Shown here one piece after another: positions 1 through 8,783 of a stretch of DNA of 64,000 nucleotides. The notes under the pieces were generated by a model. That model was given only the letters and a program-made list of their open reading frames with translations, did no database searches and had not been told where the DNA came from. Origin of the DNA: Saprospiraceae bacterium (GTDB taxonomy: Bacteria > Bacteroidota > Bacteroidia > Chitinophagales > Saprospiraceae); contig JALHLK010000006.1 in assembly GCA_022844565.1 (NCBI GenBank), positions 62,001 through 126,000 on the forward strand, read 5' to 3'. The position numbers and the translations under genes were made by a program. The stretch's first letter is position 1. Each line of letters opens with the position of its first letter.

Positions 1-55
1 GACAAGCCTAAACTTTTGAGAGAAGCATAATTACTTTCTGTTAAAATATACCTTT

Positions 56-322
56 TTAATTTATTTTCCCTTGCTTTTTAAGTATCTTGATAACTTCCTC
101 TTCTGACAAATCATTGAGATTGGAAATTAAGCTTATTGTGAGATTATTCTCATATCCTTTCAATATTGCATTGATTTTTGCCTTTTCAATTCCTTTTTCA
201 ATTCCTTCTTCAATTCCTGCTTCTCTTGCGACGTATTCCGCACTTTCAATCACACTCTTCGATATCTTCACATTCTTGATAAAAGTATCGTACTCTTGTT
301 TTTCTATTGTATTCATAGTCAT
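56..322 (-). CDS. Free-standing duplicate of an Rpn-family C-terminal tail
   Basis: This 88-residue ORF is a second copy of the last ~82 residues of the Rpn-family gene directly upstream. Both copies share EKQEYDTFIKNVKISKSVIE, a GIEKGIEK-type repeat and LNDLSEEEVIKILK. Its ATG overlaps the upstream TGA as ATGA, so it could be translated by coupling. The copy differs by an extra repeat unit (GIEEGIEKGIEK against GIEKGIEK, a 12-bp insertion) and scattered substitutions. There is no nuclease domain. In E. coli Rpn proteins an internally translated C-terminal fragment acts as an antitoxin to the full protein; the same role here is inference. The alternative is a relic of unequal tandem duplication with no function. 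Confidence 0.6.
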   Translation of the reverse strand: MTMNTIEKQEYDTFIKNVKISKSVIESAEYVAREAGIEEGIEKGIEKAKINAILKGYENNLTISLISNLNDLSEEEVIKILKKQGKIN

Positions 323-1212
323 CCCATTTTGCCAAGATCTTTTAGAATCTTGATAACTTCCTCTTCTGACAAATCATTGAGATTAGAAACTAAGCTTATT
401 GAGAGATTATTCTCGTATCCTTTGAGAACTGCATTGATCTTTGCCTTTTCAATTCCTTTTTCAATTCCTTCCTCTCTTGCTACGTATTCCGCACTCTCAA
501 TCACACTCTTCGATATCTTCACATTCTTGATAAAAGTATCGTATTCTTGTTTTTCTGCTGCATTCATTGCTTCATATTTTAATTTTTCTTCAACTTGTTT
601 TAAACCTCTTGCAGAGTAATTCTCTGGTAATGCTGTATTTTTAAGGAAATATACCCATTCGTCTAAAGGGGTTTTTGACACGTTATCAAAATTATTTACC
701 TTGATGAGATATATTTCTGGGAAGATTTCAGATGGATTGGTCTTTCCAAACTCCTTTTGCTGGAAATGACCTAAGGCTAAAATATCATTGTTGTGTATGC
801 CTATGAAATTGGTAATACCGTGATATACATAATCACTGCCCTCACCTAGATCAAAGTAAACAATATTTACAGAAATTACCTTTTCGACATTGCTATAGGG
901 TTCTTTTTCGTCTATATGTTCTGTTATAACTTTAGAAATGCCGTATAGTATTCGATGAAAATAGTCCAAATCTAGCTAAAATTGCACTTCTATGATAATT
1001 ATTTCTCCTTCTGAATCTTTACAAAGAAGGTCGACTCGATTGTATTTGTCTTCAAGATTTTCTTTATTGCCTTCTGATTCTAAAATCTCAACGATCTGAA
1101 TAGACCGTTCAGTCAGTTCCGTAAGAAAGCCTTCTAATATATCAAAATTAGCCTTTTGTCTTAGAAACTTTTTTGTAGCCCAATCAAAACTTATTAGTGT
1201 ACGAACTGTCAT
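319..1212 (-). pseudogene. Rpn/PDDEXK_2 family nuclease (transposase-like), interrupted by one amber codon
   Basis: Two ORFs in the same frame join into one ~297-codon gene, the usual size for this family. The N-terminal part (1212 to 976) has the typical start ISFDWATKKFLRQKANFDIL, then the nuclease signature ending in RVDLLCKDSEGEIIIIEVQ. A TAG codon at 976-978 follows, and reading continues in frame as LDLDYFHRILYG, which is the normal next segment. A TTG at 967-969 could restart translation. The C-terminal tail carries GIEKGIEK repeats. An internal ATG at 565-567 lies exactly where the duplicated tail ORF begins. Family members are recombination-promoting or anti-phage nucleases. The single nonsense codon suggests recent inactivation, unless it is suppressed. 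Confidence 0.85.
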
Positions 1213-1410
1213 TCATATGAGAATTATATTTACAAAGTTATAATAAATTGGTAAATATAGGAGATTTTTTATTTTTTGATTGTGGTAGTACTAAAGTTAA
1301 TGGAATATTTTCAATTGTAGTATTTACATATATTTTTCATTAAATTATTTCCGTTTTTAGCTAAATCTGCTTTGCAAATGTATAGTTAGATATCTCCAAT
1401 AATCAATCAC

Positions 1411-3987
1411 CTAATTCACCCTCAATTTCCAATTGATCGAATCTCTCATATCAGGATTATTGGCTGCTATTGTTCTTAATCGCTTTTCTTCCTCAGGATA
1501 TATGATCTTGAAGTGGCTACAATTGGTACTTTCTTTCAACTTAGGGTGCTTCTTAGGGAACGAAGCGTTTGAGTCAAAATCTTTGACGTTTTTTTCAAGC
1601 CGTTGTATAAATTTTTGAAATAATGGTCGAGCGGTAGTAAAACCCTGTCCATCATCTATAGTGGTAAATCTGATAAATCTTTCATCTCCTCCGCACCAAG
1701 TTCCGACTACTAAATTAGGTGTAATACCCATAAACCATCCGTCTACATAATCATTGGTTGTTCCTGTTTTTCCTCCTGCTTTGCTTTTAAAAGGAAATTT
1801 CCAGTCTTTAGAACAGTTGTTTTCTAACATATCTAGTGTGATCGAAGCAGTAAGTGGCTCCATGGCAGTATTTTTTGGGGAATATCCTTGATAAATCACT
1901 CTACCTTCTCGATCCACTATTTGCTTGATGATTTGAGGTTTAGAATATACACCATCATTGACAAATACGGTATAAGCTCCAACCATATCAAACAAGGTAG
2001 CATCTACTGAACCCAAACTAATGGAGGGTGCTACGGGTACTGCCAATTCTCCTGTGGATAGCTTTTTGTCAATATTCATACCTACTTTTTTAAGTAATTC
2101 TCGCAGAGGCTGCACATCGCCCATTTCTTTCATCAATTTGACCGTGATAGAATTTTTAGAATACAGTAAACCATGATATAGATTATATGGGTTGCCCGTA
2201 AAAGTCTCTGTCGAGTTATCAGGCTTCCACTCTTGTGCAAGGTTAAACTTACCTTCTCCAGGTGAAATAGTATAGGGAATATCAGGAAAGTAAGTACAAG
2301 GCTTTATACCCTGATACTCCATAGCTGTAGCATAGACAAAAGGTTTGACAGTCGATCCGATTTGGCGATAGGTCGTACAGTGATCATACTTAAAATAGTC
2401 ATAATCTAGGCCTCCAACCCATGCTTTTACAAATCCTGTCTTTGGGTCGATGGCTAAGAGTCCAGCCTGCATGTGCTGCAAATGGTACATCACACTGTCA
2501 CGAGGAGTCATTACCACCTTTTTGCGCGATTTTTCATGATTAAAAACTTCCATTTCAGTTTTTGTGTTAAACACTTTTTCGACAATATCAATGTGATTTT
2601 TGAATGCCGATTTTACATTTTCCCAATCAGAAGAAGCAAGGAGTCGCAGTATTTCTTTTTTTCTTTTGGCTGTAGAAGTGATTAAATCTATAGAGCGTTT
2701 CAAATCTATTTTTTCCTTTTCAAGATCAATTAACTTTTGAATGTGGGCATCAAGGAGATCATAATCTTTGAGATGTGGTACAAAATTCTGATTTCTAAGC
2801 GTTTTATATCGTTCGCTATTTCTTATGTGCTTCCAAAACTGATCTTTTCTTTGTAGTAAGGCATTTTCATCAGCTTGATAAGTCAGCGGATTTTTATTTT
2901 TCCATACTTCCCAATATCTTTTTTGGATTTTAGACATGTGCTCTTTTACAGCAAGTTCTGCTTGACTTTGATATGCCAAATCTAGGGTAGAATATATCTT
3001 TAAGCCATCGGTGTAAACATTATAAGGTGTTCCATCAGGTTTTCTAATCCCTTCTTCTTTTAGGAGGTCCATGATTATCTTAGTGATCTCATTGCGAAAA
3101 TATGGTGCGGGACCCTCTGTGTTTTCACTTCTTTTAAAATTGCCAATAGCTACCTCTTTTTGCTTTAATGAATCAGCCTTTGCCATTGATAGAAGCTCAT
3201 TCTTAGCCATTTTGCTTAAAACTTCATTCCTTCGAGTTTTTATACGACTGGGAAACCTAACAGGATTGTAATAACTTGGATTTTGAAGCATGCCAACCAA
3301 AACAGCAATTTCATCATAACTTAGTTCTTTTTGATCTTTGCCAAAATAGGTTTGCGATGCTGTAATGAGGCCGTGGGCACCATTGATAAATTCAAATTTA
3401 TTGAGGTAAATGCTAATAATTTCTTCTTTGGTGTAGGTGTGTTCTAATTTTACAGCGGTTATCCATTCTTTGACTTTAGTAAGGACAAGTGTGGCTTTAG
3501 ATTGGAAAGAGTTAAGATTTTTTATGGCTGGCCTCCTGTATAGAAGTTTGGCCAATTGTTGCGTAATCGTGCTCCCGCCTCCCGCTTGTTTTTCGCCCAT
3601 GATGAGGGTTTTGACAGTAACTCGCCCCAGTGCTTTATAATCGACACCATCATGTTGATAAAAACGCTCATCCTCCACAGCAATAAGTGATTTTATCAGT
3701 ATGGGATTTATCTGTGCATAATATAATTTTTCTCTATTTTCCACAAAATATTTACCAATAACATCACTTTTATCATCATATATAATAGATGCCAAGTCGT
3801 AATCAGGTCGCTCCAATTCGTCAAAAGAAGGTGTCCTAAAAAGTGTAAGAAAGGTAATAAATCCAATAAAAAACAAGGTTACTCCAAAAGTTATGGCCCA
3901 AATAGCGCTTGTCCATTTATAGTGCTTCTCACTTTTTGAAGGAAAGAAGAATCGGAAGTATGTTATAAAATCATATATTTTTGACAA
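1411..3987 (-). CDS. mrcA: Class A penicillin-binding protein (PBP1A-like)
   Basis: Bifunctional peptidoglycan synthase of 858 residues. It has a short cytoplasmic tail and one membrane anchor at about residues 26-50. The GT51 glycosyltransferase carries EDERFYQHDGVD with catalytic Glu105, and GGGSTITQQLAK at ~136-147. The transpeptidase has all three motifs: STVK with nucleophile Ser545, SKN at 610-612 and KTG at 740-742. A long basic, coiled-coil-like insert (about 350-490) separates the domains. It polymerises and crosslinks lipid II products in the periplasm. No in-frame ATG exists near the N-terminus, so TTG at 3985-3987 is the likely start. A promoter-like sequence at 4021-4051 supports this start. 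Confidence 0.95.
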   Translation of the reverse strand: MSKIYDFITYFRFFFPSKSEKHYKWTSAIWAITFGVTLFFIGFITFLTLFRTPSFDELERPDYDLASIIYDDKSDVIGKYFVENREKLYYAQINPILIKSLIAVEDERFYQHDGVDYKALGRVTVKTLIMGEKQAGGGSTITQQLAKLLYRRPAIKNLNSFQSKATLVLTKVKEWITAVKLEHTYTKEEIISIYLNKFEFINGAHGLITASQTYFGKDQKELSYDEIAVLVGMLQNPSYYNPVRFPSRIKTRRNEVLSKMAKNELLSMAKADSLKQKEVAIGNFKRSENTEGPAPYFRNEITKIIMDLLKEEGIRKPDGTPYNVYTDGLKIYSTLDLAYQSQAELAVKEHMSKIQKRYWEVWKNKNPLTYQADENALLQRKDQFWKHIRNSERYKTLRNQNFVPHLKDYDLLDAHIQKLIDLEKEKIDLKRSIDLITSTAKRKKEILRLLASSDWENVKSAFKNHIDIVEKVFNTKTEMEVFNHEKSRKKVVMTPRDSVMYHLQHMQAGLLAIDPKTGFVKAWVGGLDYDYFKYDHCTTYRQIGSTVKPFVYATAMEYQGIKPCTYFPDIPYTISPGEGKFNLAQEWKPDNSTETFTGNPYNLYHGLLYSKNSITVKLMKEMGDVQPLRELLKKVGMNIDKKLSTGELAVPVAPSISLGSVDATLFDMVGAYTVFVNDGVYSKPQIIKQIVDREGRVIYQGYSPKNTAMEPLTASITLDMLENNCSKDWKFPFKSKAGGKTGTTNDYVDGWFMGITPNLVVGTWCGGDERFIRFTTIDDGQGFTTARPLFQKFIQRLEKNVKDFDSNASFPKKHPKLKESTNCSHFKIIYPEEEKRLRTIAANNPDMRDSINWKLRVN

Positions 3988-4020
3988 TTTTATAGTTCTT
4001 TTAGCCCCTTTTTAATTAGG

Positions 4021-4051
4021 TAAAGGTACGATAACCAAACTATTTCACAAA
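4021..4051 (-). promoter_or_regulatory. Promoter upstream of the PBP1A gene
   Basis: On the minus strand a TTTG box (4051-4048) is followed after 19 bases by TACCTTTA (4028-4021), one mismatch from TAnnTTTG. The expected start near 4014 leaves a ~27-base leader before the TTG start at 3987. The -33 box lies inside the last codons of the upstream ORF. Confidence 0.55.
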
Positions 4052-4467
4052 TTTAATATGAAAGGCAAAAATAAAACTGCGCTAAATATAAAGTATAGTA
4101 GATAAGTCATCATCGTACGAAAAATGTTGAATATTCGATTTCCTTCTGAAAAAAATTGCCAATAAACCCAGAGCGTATATGAAATTGAGACCATTAATGG
4201 AATTATCTCAAATAGCTCGCTATTAACAAAAGTACCTCCTATCGCAAATAATGAATAAAAGATCGCTTGTTGTCCTGTGATATATGAATTTACAAGTAGA
4301 TGTTCAAGGTAGTTTTTACCGAATTTAAAAAATGATAAATATGATGCTAATGAAAATACTGGAAGTAGAAGTAATGTTGAATAAGCATAATTCTTCGAAA
4401 ACCAGGTTGCAATTTCGGGTATTTCACACTTAAAATGAATCAATAGCCTAATATCCACGAAATGCAT
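4045..4467 (-). CDS. Small multipass membrane protein, resembling the C-terminal half of DUF3667/YIP1-like proteins
   Basis: A 140-residue protein with about four hydrophobic segments (roughly 28-48, 65-82, 84-105 and 118-139). The stretch LLLLPVFSLASYLSFFKFGK followed by NYLEHLL resembles the core of DUF3667 proteins, which usually also carry an N-terminal zinc ribbon. That ribbon is absent here, and the region upstream of the ATG is AT-rich and not coding. It could therefore be a 5'-truncated copy of the family that the full-length gene at 26.2 kb represents, or a naturally short member. Function unknown. Confidence 0.6.
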   Translation of the reverse strand: MHFVDIRLLIHFKCEIPEIATWFSKNYAYSTLLLLPVFSLASYLSFFKFGKNYLEHLLVNSYITGQQAIFYSLFAIGGTFVNSELFEIIPLMVSISYTLWVYWQFFSEGNRIFNIFRTMMTYLLYFIFSAVLFLPFILNL

Positions 4468-4587
4468 AGTTCAAAGATAAATAAAATTCCTAAAACTATT
4501 TAAAATTATAAAGTTTTAGGAATTTAAGGTTAGGATTATCTTGATTTATTAAAATATTTTGAATCAAGATTATTGTTCATATTTGTA

Positions 4588-4752
4588 CTAGTGCTCCGTC
4601 TAATTAATTTTTTAAATTAAGTTGTGAGTTATTTTTGGATAGATCAAGGCGAAAAACGTAGCTGAACTGGGTAGTTCAGCGAGGCTTTTTAACGAAGAGA
4701 TATTCAAAAAGAGCCACAAATTATTTAATTTTTTAATTAGACGGAGCACTAG
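4588..4752. repeat. MITE-like hairpin element, copy 1 (165 bp)
   Basis: The ends are a perfect 20-bp inverted repeat: ctagtgctccgtctaattaa at 4588-4607 and its complement at 4733-4752. The symmetry continues inward with mismatches (ttgtgagttatttttggata against ttgtggctctttttgaata read inverted). It ends in a central stem gctgaac/gttcagc. No ORF lies inside. A related 125-bp copy with the same ends is at 48029-48153. It occupies most of the 378-base gap between the 140-aa ORF and the M16-like gene; the remainder holds no gene I can see. Confidence 0.85.
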
Positions 4753-4844
4753 GACGGAGGACTAGTCCTCAACAATGAACGCTAACATTATGTAAAGTTG
4801 ATTGGTTTATTTGAAAAAACAAAAAAATTAGTCAAAGACCAAAC

Positions 4845-6119
4845 CTATCCAACTATCACCAGTGTCATTTCTTCCCAGTTCAAGTACTGCTGCGCTAAGA
4901 CCTGTAAATCTTTTGCTGTGACATGCTCGATATCGTCGAGGAAGTGGTCGAAAGGGGTGCCAAGACTGAAGTCGAGCTCGAGGGATCTAATGGTATTGGC
5001 AGTATTAAGGGGTCCGTCAATGAGGTTAAGCATATTTCCCTTTAGATAGCTTTTGACCATGTCGAGTTCTGGTTTTCTGATTTTTTCGGTTTGAATGACT
5101 TCGATATTGTTTTTGATCTCATGAAGGGTGTCATTGAGGTATTCACGGCCCACTTCGGTCGATATGTAGAAGTAACCGTCGTGTATCATGAAGTCGAGGG
5201 CAGAATAGATATTGTAGGTATATCCTAAGTCTTCGCGAATGGATGACATCAATCTAGAACCAAAATATCCACCCAAAATCGTATTAAGTACAAAGAATTT
5301 GCCAAAGTCCTTGTGGTGTCTGCCAAACATTCTGCGGCCTACTTTGACAGATGATTGGAGTTCGTTTTTAGTGGGGTGTGTAATGGTTGTGGGGGAGATA
5401 GTAGTGGTGTTGCTTTGATATGTGTATGGTTTAGATTTTTTAAGTACACTACCAAAAGTTTCTACTACTATTTGGCTTTGTACAGAGGAGTACTGCCCAC
5501 CTAATACGATGTAGCAATTATCAGAGCCAAAGGCAGATTGATAGTAGTTGATTAAATCGTGACGGGTGATTTTTTCAATCGCTTCTATTTCTGTATTATA
5601 GCCATATGCTTCGTCTTTGCCATACAGTGCTTCGGTAAAGAGTCTGTAGGACAAAACATCATTTTTAGACAAGTCGAGGGCTAATCGTTCGATGGAGGTT
5701 TTCTTGATTTTGGCTAGTTCGCTTTCTGGAAAGGTAGGTTGGAATACAATTTCTTGGATGATGGGCATAATGTCATCAAAGTATTTGGTCAAGCAAGTTA
5801 GTGACAGGTAGATGTGGTCAAGATTATTAGATACTCGCAATACTGCACCGTAAAAATCTAGCGTGTTGGCTATTTCAGCGGAGGAATAGGACTGGGTACC
5901 TTCTCTCAATAGGATGGCAGTGAATTTGGCTACCAATTTCTTATGCTCTAAAAAGCGACCTCCACGATATACAATGTCTAGTTTGATGATGTCTTGAGTA
6001 CCTTGTCGGACTTCGATGAGTTTTACTCCATTATTGAGTACCGTAGTGGTGTAGTGAGGCAAAGTAATCATGTCGATGGGCTTGAATCCCGGCCCTTTTT
6101 TCCAATCTATTGTTGTCAA
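4845..6119 (-). CDS. M16-family peptidase-like protein lacking the HxxEH zinc site
   Basis: A 424-residue protein with the two-lobed M16 (insulinase/processing peptidase) architecture. The N-lobe has YRGGRFLEHKKLVAKFTAIL LREGT in place of the usual zinc-binding HxxEH segment, so no metal ligands are seen. The C-lobe keeps REDLGYTYNIYS, the substrate-binding Arg/Tyr region typical of the non-catalytic partner subunit. It is therefore likely the beta-type subunit of a heterodimer, but no catalytic partner is adjacent. No signal peptide is visible. The longest frame starts with TTG at 6119; the first in-frame ATG is at about residue 17. It lies 60 bases downstream of the propeller lipoprotein gene on the same strand. 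Confidence 0.85.
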   Translation of the reverse strand: MTTIDWKKGPGFKPIDMITLPHYTTTVLNNGVKLIEVRQGTQDIIKLDIVYRGGRFLEHKKLVAKFTAILLREGTQSYSSAEIANTLDFYGAVLRVSNNLDHIYLSLTCLTKYFDDIMPIIQEIVFQPTFPESELAKIKKTSIERLALDLSKNDVLSYRLFTEALYGKDEAYGYNTEIEAIEKITRHDLINYYQSAFGSDNCYIVLGGQYSSVQSQIVVETFGSVLKKSKPYTYQSNTTTISPTTITHPTKNELQSSVKVGRRMFGRHHKDFGKFFVLNTILGGYFGSRLMSSIREDLGYTYNIYSALDFMIHDGYFYISTEVGREYLNDTLHEIKNNIEVIQTEKIRKPELDMVKSYLKGNMLNLIDGPLNTANTIRSLELDFSLGTPFDHFLDDIEHVTAKDLQVLAQQYLNWEEMTLVIVG

Positions 6120-6179
6120 ATTTTTTATTTTTTATTTTTTTATGTTTTGAACGCGGGGTCCTGAATTGTTACAGATCAT

Positions 6180-7685
6180 TTAATAATGACTTCGCATATC
6201 TTTTCCCATATAATTGCCCCATTTTATAGTTGCATTTGGAGAAAACTTCAGTTGTTTTTTGTGAATGGTCATTTCCATTTTTGGTTTTTGGAAGGAGGTT
6301 GTGCCAGGGAAATAGGAGGTGACGGCTGGGCTGGTGATATAGATGATTTCTGCATTCCCTTGTTTATCGATTAAGCTCAAATGGGGTGTGGAAGCGAAGT
6401 TGGCACAGTAGGTTTTGGAGTAAAGATTATTCACTTTTTCATTGCTGAAATCAAACTGTTTTAATACAAATCTTGACACATTCTTATCATTGATCAAGGT
6501 ATCAGTGACCATACTCCAGATGACCTCGTCTTTTCCATCTGCATCAGCATCAACAACCAGTGGTGAAACATAGGAAAATCTTTCTTCATTTAATTCTTTT
6601 ATTACCTTACCAGTTTTACCATCTATGAGGTACAAGACAGTGGAATTATAATGTGGATAGATCCCTTTAGCATATTGTACGAAAATATCTAAAAAATCAT
6701 CGTCGCCCGTGAAATGACCAATAGCAGGTTGTGAATATGTCTCGGTATCAGGACAGGTGACTTCCCATATTTTTTGAAAATTATTCCCATCGTAGACGGA
6801 AGTTTTTCCTTCGGAAGTATTGATGATGACATCTGCAATCGAATCATTATTCATATCAGCAATGATGGGAGGAGCAATAAAACCTTTAAGCTGTGAGCTG
6901 TCTATAACAGTATAGTTTTCGACCATTCCTTTTTTGAAATCTGATAAGGCGATGCTGTATAAATGACCTTTTCTACTCTCTCCACCAGAACCAAAAAGGA
7001 TCTTTTGATTGGGATATGCTCCTAAGATTACGGGTGAAAAGTAAGTCTCCTCTCTGTCAGGCATTAAAATTTGTTGGAGGATCTTACCATCTTTACCGCT
7101 GAGCAAAAAGAGTTTGCCCGGTGGTCTATTTTTGACACCAGCAGGTAGGACCGCGTCTCCACCGTTGCATATTATTATATCATCAAATTCATCACCATTT
7201 TGATCTTCGACCCATTGCCCATTAAAAAAATTATACAGCGTATCTTCTCTTGATGCAAACTTACCTTTTTTGTTGTAAAATCGCCAAAGCAATTCACCTG
7301 ATTTACCATCGATGAGCATGAGTTCTGCACTCCTGCCACCAATGAGGACATCTTTGACCCCATCTTTATTGATATCCTTAAGTGTTGGGCTTCCCACCAG
7401 TTGGTTATTGGCTTGAGCTGACCAAAGGATGTAACCATTCTTGCCATTGATTGCAAGGACGCCATAAGTACAAGGCTGCCATTCATCGGCTCCAGCTCCA
7501 AGAATGATGTCGTCTATTCCATCACTATTCAAATCTGCGCGATTTGGCGAGGAAGAGGTTGTATGATCAAGTATGGTGATTTCCCACTCTTTCAGCGTCG
7601 TTGTATCGGCATTACACGAATAAAAAAGCGTGCTGACCAATATTGACAGAATCAACATATTATTGTTTGTCAATATATTATACAT
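6180..7685 (-). CDS. Secreted FG-GAP/PQQ-type beta-propeller lipoprotein
   Basis: About 501 residues from the ATG at 7683-7685 (a longer frame would begin with TTG at 7712). The N-terminus LILSILVSTLFYSC is a lipoprotein-type signal ending in Cys. The mature protein has repeated calcium-loop motifs of FG-GAP/VCBS type: DLNSDGIDDIILG, DINKDGVKDVLIG, DQNGDEFDDIIIC, DMNNDSIADVIIN and DADADGKDEVIW. These alternate with PQQ-like strands such as GKSGELLWRF. This predicts a seven- or eight-bladed propeller on the cell surface or in the periplasm. No enzyme motif is visible, so the ligand is unknown. Transcribed divergently from pdeM. Confidence 0.85.
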   Translation of the reverse strand: MYNILTNNNMLILSILVSTLFYSCNADTTTLKEWEITILDHTTSSSPNRADLNSDGIDDIILGAGADEWQPCTYGVLAINGKNGYILWSAQANNQLVGSPTLKDINKDGVKDVLIGGRSAELMLIDGKSGELLWRFYNKKGKFASREDTLYNFFNGQWVEDQNGDEFDDIIICNGGDAVLPAGVKNRPPGKLFLLSGKDGKILQQILMPDREETYFSPVILGAYPNQKILFGSGGESRKGHLYSIALSDFKKGMVENYTVIDSSQLKGFIAPPIIADMNNDSIADVIINTSEGKTSVYDGNNFQKIWEVTCPDTETYSQPAIGHFTGDDDFLDIFVQYAKGIYPHYNSTVLYLIDGKTGKVIKELNEERFSYVSPLVVDADADGKDEVIWSMVTDTLINDKNVSRFVLKQFDFSNEKVNNLYSKTYCANFASTPHLSLIDKQGNAEIIYITSPAVTSYFPGTTSFQKPKMEMTIHKKQLKFSPNATIKWGNYMGKDMRSHY

Positions 7686-7745
7686 TAATTTAAATTTAAA
7701 TTTTAACTTCAAGGATAATAATATTTAGAATTTGCAATATTAAGA

Positions 7746-7753
7746 TAATTTTG
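7746..7753 (+). promoter_or_regulatory. -7 box (TAATTTTG) at the pdeM start
   Basis: A perfect TAnnTTTG box that overlaps the TTG which would otherwise be the first codon of pdeM. No good -33 box is seen at normal spacing. If real, it moves the pdeM start to GTG at 7775-7777. Confidence 0.4.
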
Positions 7754-8422
7754 CAAATTAATTATCATAAGCCAGTGTGTGAAATCGAAATAGAGGGTGA
7801 ACTTTTACATTTAGGAATAGACAAGTACGTTTACTTACCTGCGCATAAATTGGTCATTATCTCAGATCTTCATTTAGGCAAAATCACCCATTTTAGAAAA
7901 CACGGAATCGCTCTCCCCGTTCAGTCTGAAGGCGAGGACCTTCAACGTTTGCAATTAATTCTGAATAGTCATGACATCGTACAATGCATATTTTTGGGAG
8001 ATCTTTTTCATTCAACATTAAATAGTTCTTGGATAGAATTTGTACAACTGATAAATGGAGCATTTTCTGACATTCAATTTACCTTGGTGGTAGGCAATCA
8101 CGATATCATGGATGCCGAAGTATATACTAAAGTAGGTATCAGATTAGTAAAAAAATTGATGATAGGCAATATCTTATTTTCTCATGAGAAATGGGAAGAA
8201 GTGACAGATTATTACAACATCTATGGCCATATTCACCCAGGTGTGACGCTTAAAGGTAAAGGTTTGCAGCGATTGAGATTACCTTGCTTTTATTTTGGTA
8301 AAGTCGAAGGAATATTACCTGCTTTTGGGACCTTCACAGGATTGTATATGATAGAAGCTAAGTCGACGGATACCGTATTCGTCGCGGTAAAGGATAAAGT
8401 CATAAAGATTACAAATAATTAG
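7751..8422 (+). CDS. pdeM: Ligase-associated DNA-damage-response endonuclease PdeM (metallophosphoesterase)
   Basis: Calcineurin-like metallophosphoesterase of about 215-223 residues. The metal-binding motifs occur in order: SDLHLGK, GDLFHS, GNHDIMD and GHIHPGV. LRLPCFYFGK and PAFGTFTG near the C-terminus are features of the PdeM branch rather than of general phosphoesterases. In other bacteria PdeM is encoded beside an ATP-dependent DNA ligase, a DEXH helicase and an exonuclease; none is adjacent here, so the gene stands alone. The start is uncertain: the TTG at 7751 overlaps a promoter-like -7 box, and GTG at 7775 gives a more normal 215-residue protein. The final base of its stop codon lies in the downstream hairpin element. 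Confidence 0.9.
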   Translation: MQINYHKPVCEIEIEGELLHLGIDKYVYLPAHKLVIISDLHLGKITHFRKHGIALPVQSEGEDLQRLQLILNSHDIVQCIFLGDLFHSTLNSSWIEFVQLINGAFSDIQFTLVVGNHDIMDAEVYTKVGIRLVKKLMIGNILFSHEKWEEVTDYYNIYGHIHPGVTLKGKGLQRLRLPCFYFGKVEGILPAFGTFTGLYMIEAKSTDTVFVAVKDKVIKITNN

Positions 8423-8772
8423 GGAAGTTCTAAAAACTCCTTTTCGTAGTGAAAAAATTACGAAAAAGCCAAGGACAAGGCAAAAGTTTAAAAGTACCGT
8501 AGGTGTAGCCTTAGCAACAGTGAGGACACTTTTTAACTTTTAACCCAAATTGGTCATTAGAAAATTTATTACGGAGTTAAATTGCTTCAAAATAAGGCGT
8601 TTCACTCCATTTTCCTCCTTTAACATAGCGATGCTATGTTTCAGTCGGTAAAATGTCTTATTTTATTGCACTTTAACCCCTCATGACAAAGTTCTAATGA
8701 CCAATTTGGGTTTAACGCAGTAATTGGATTTTGCAGTTTTTTGTAATAGAAATAGAGTTATTAGAACTTCCC
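8422..8772. repeat. Outer hairpin element of a nested pair (351 bp)
   Basis: Terminal inverted repeats gggaagttctaa (8422-8433) and ttagaacttccc (8761-8772) extend inward with mismatches for about 14 more bases. The left end starts in the last base of the pdeM stop codon; the right end stops 11 bases before the stop of the convergent MFS gene. No ORF lies inside. The element is interrupted by a second palindromic element at 8542-8712. Confidence 0.75.
8542..8712. repeat. Inner palindromic element inserted in the outer one (171 bp)
   Basis: A 21-bp perfect terminal inverted repeat (8542-8562 with 8692-8712; core cccaaattggtcattag). Imperfect pairing runs through to a central acatagc-ga-tgctatgt hairpin near 8635. 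Almost the whole 171 bases can fold into one long stem. It sits inside the outer element, which suggests insertion of one MITE-like unit into another. Confidence 0.75.
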
Positions 8773-8783
8773 ATAAGGTTTTG

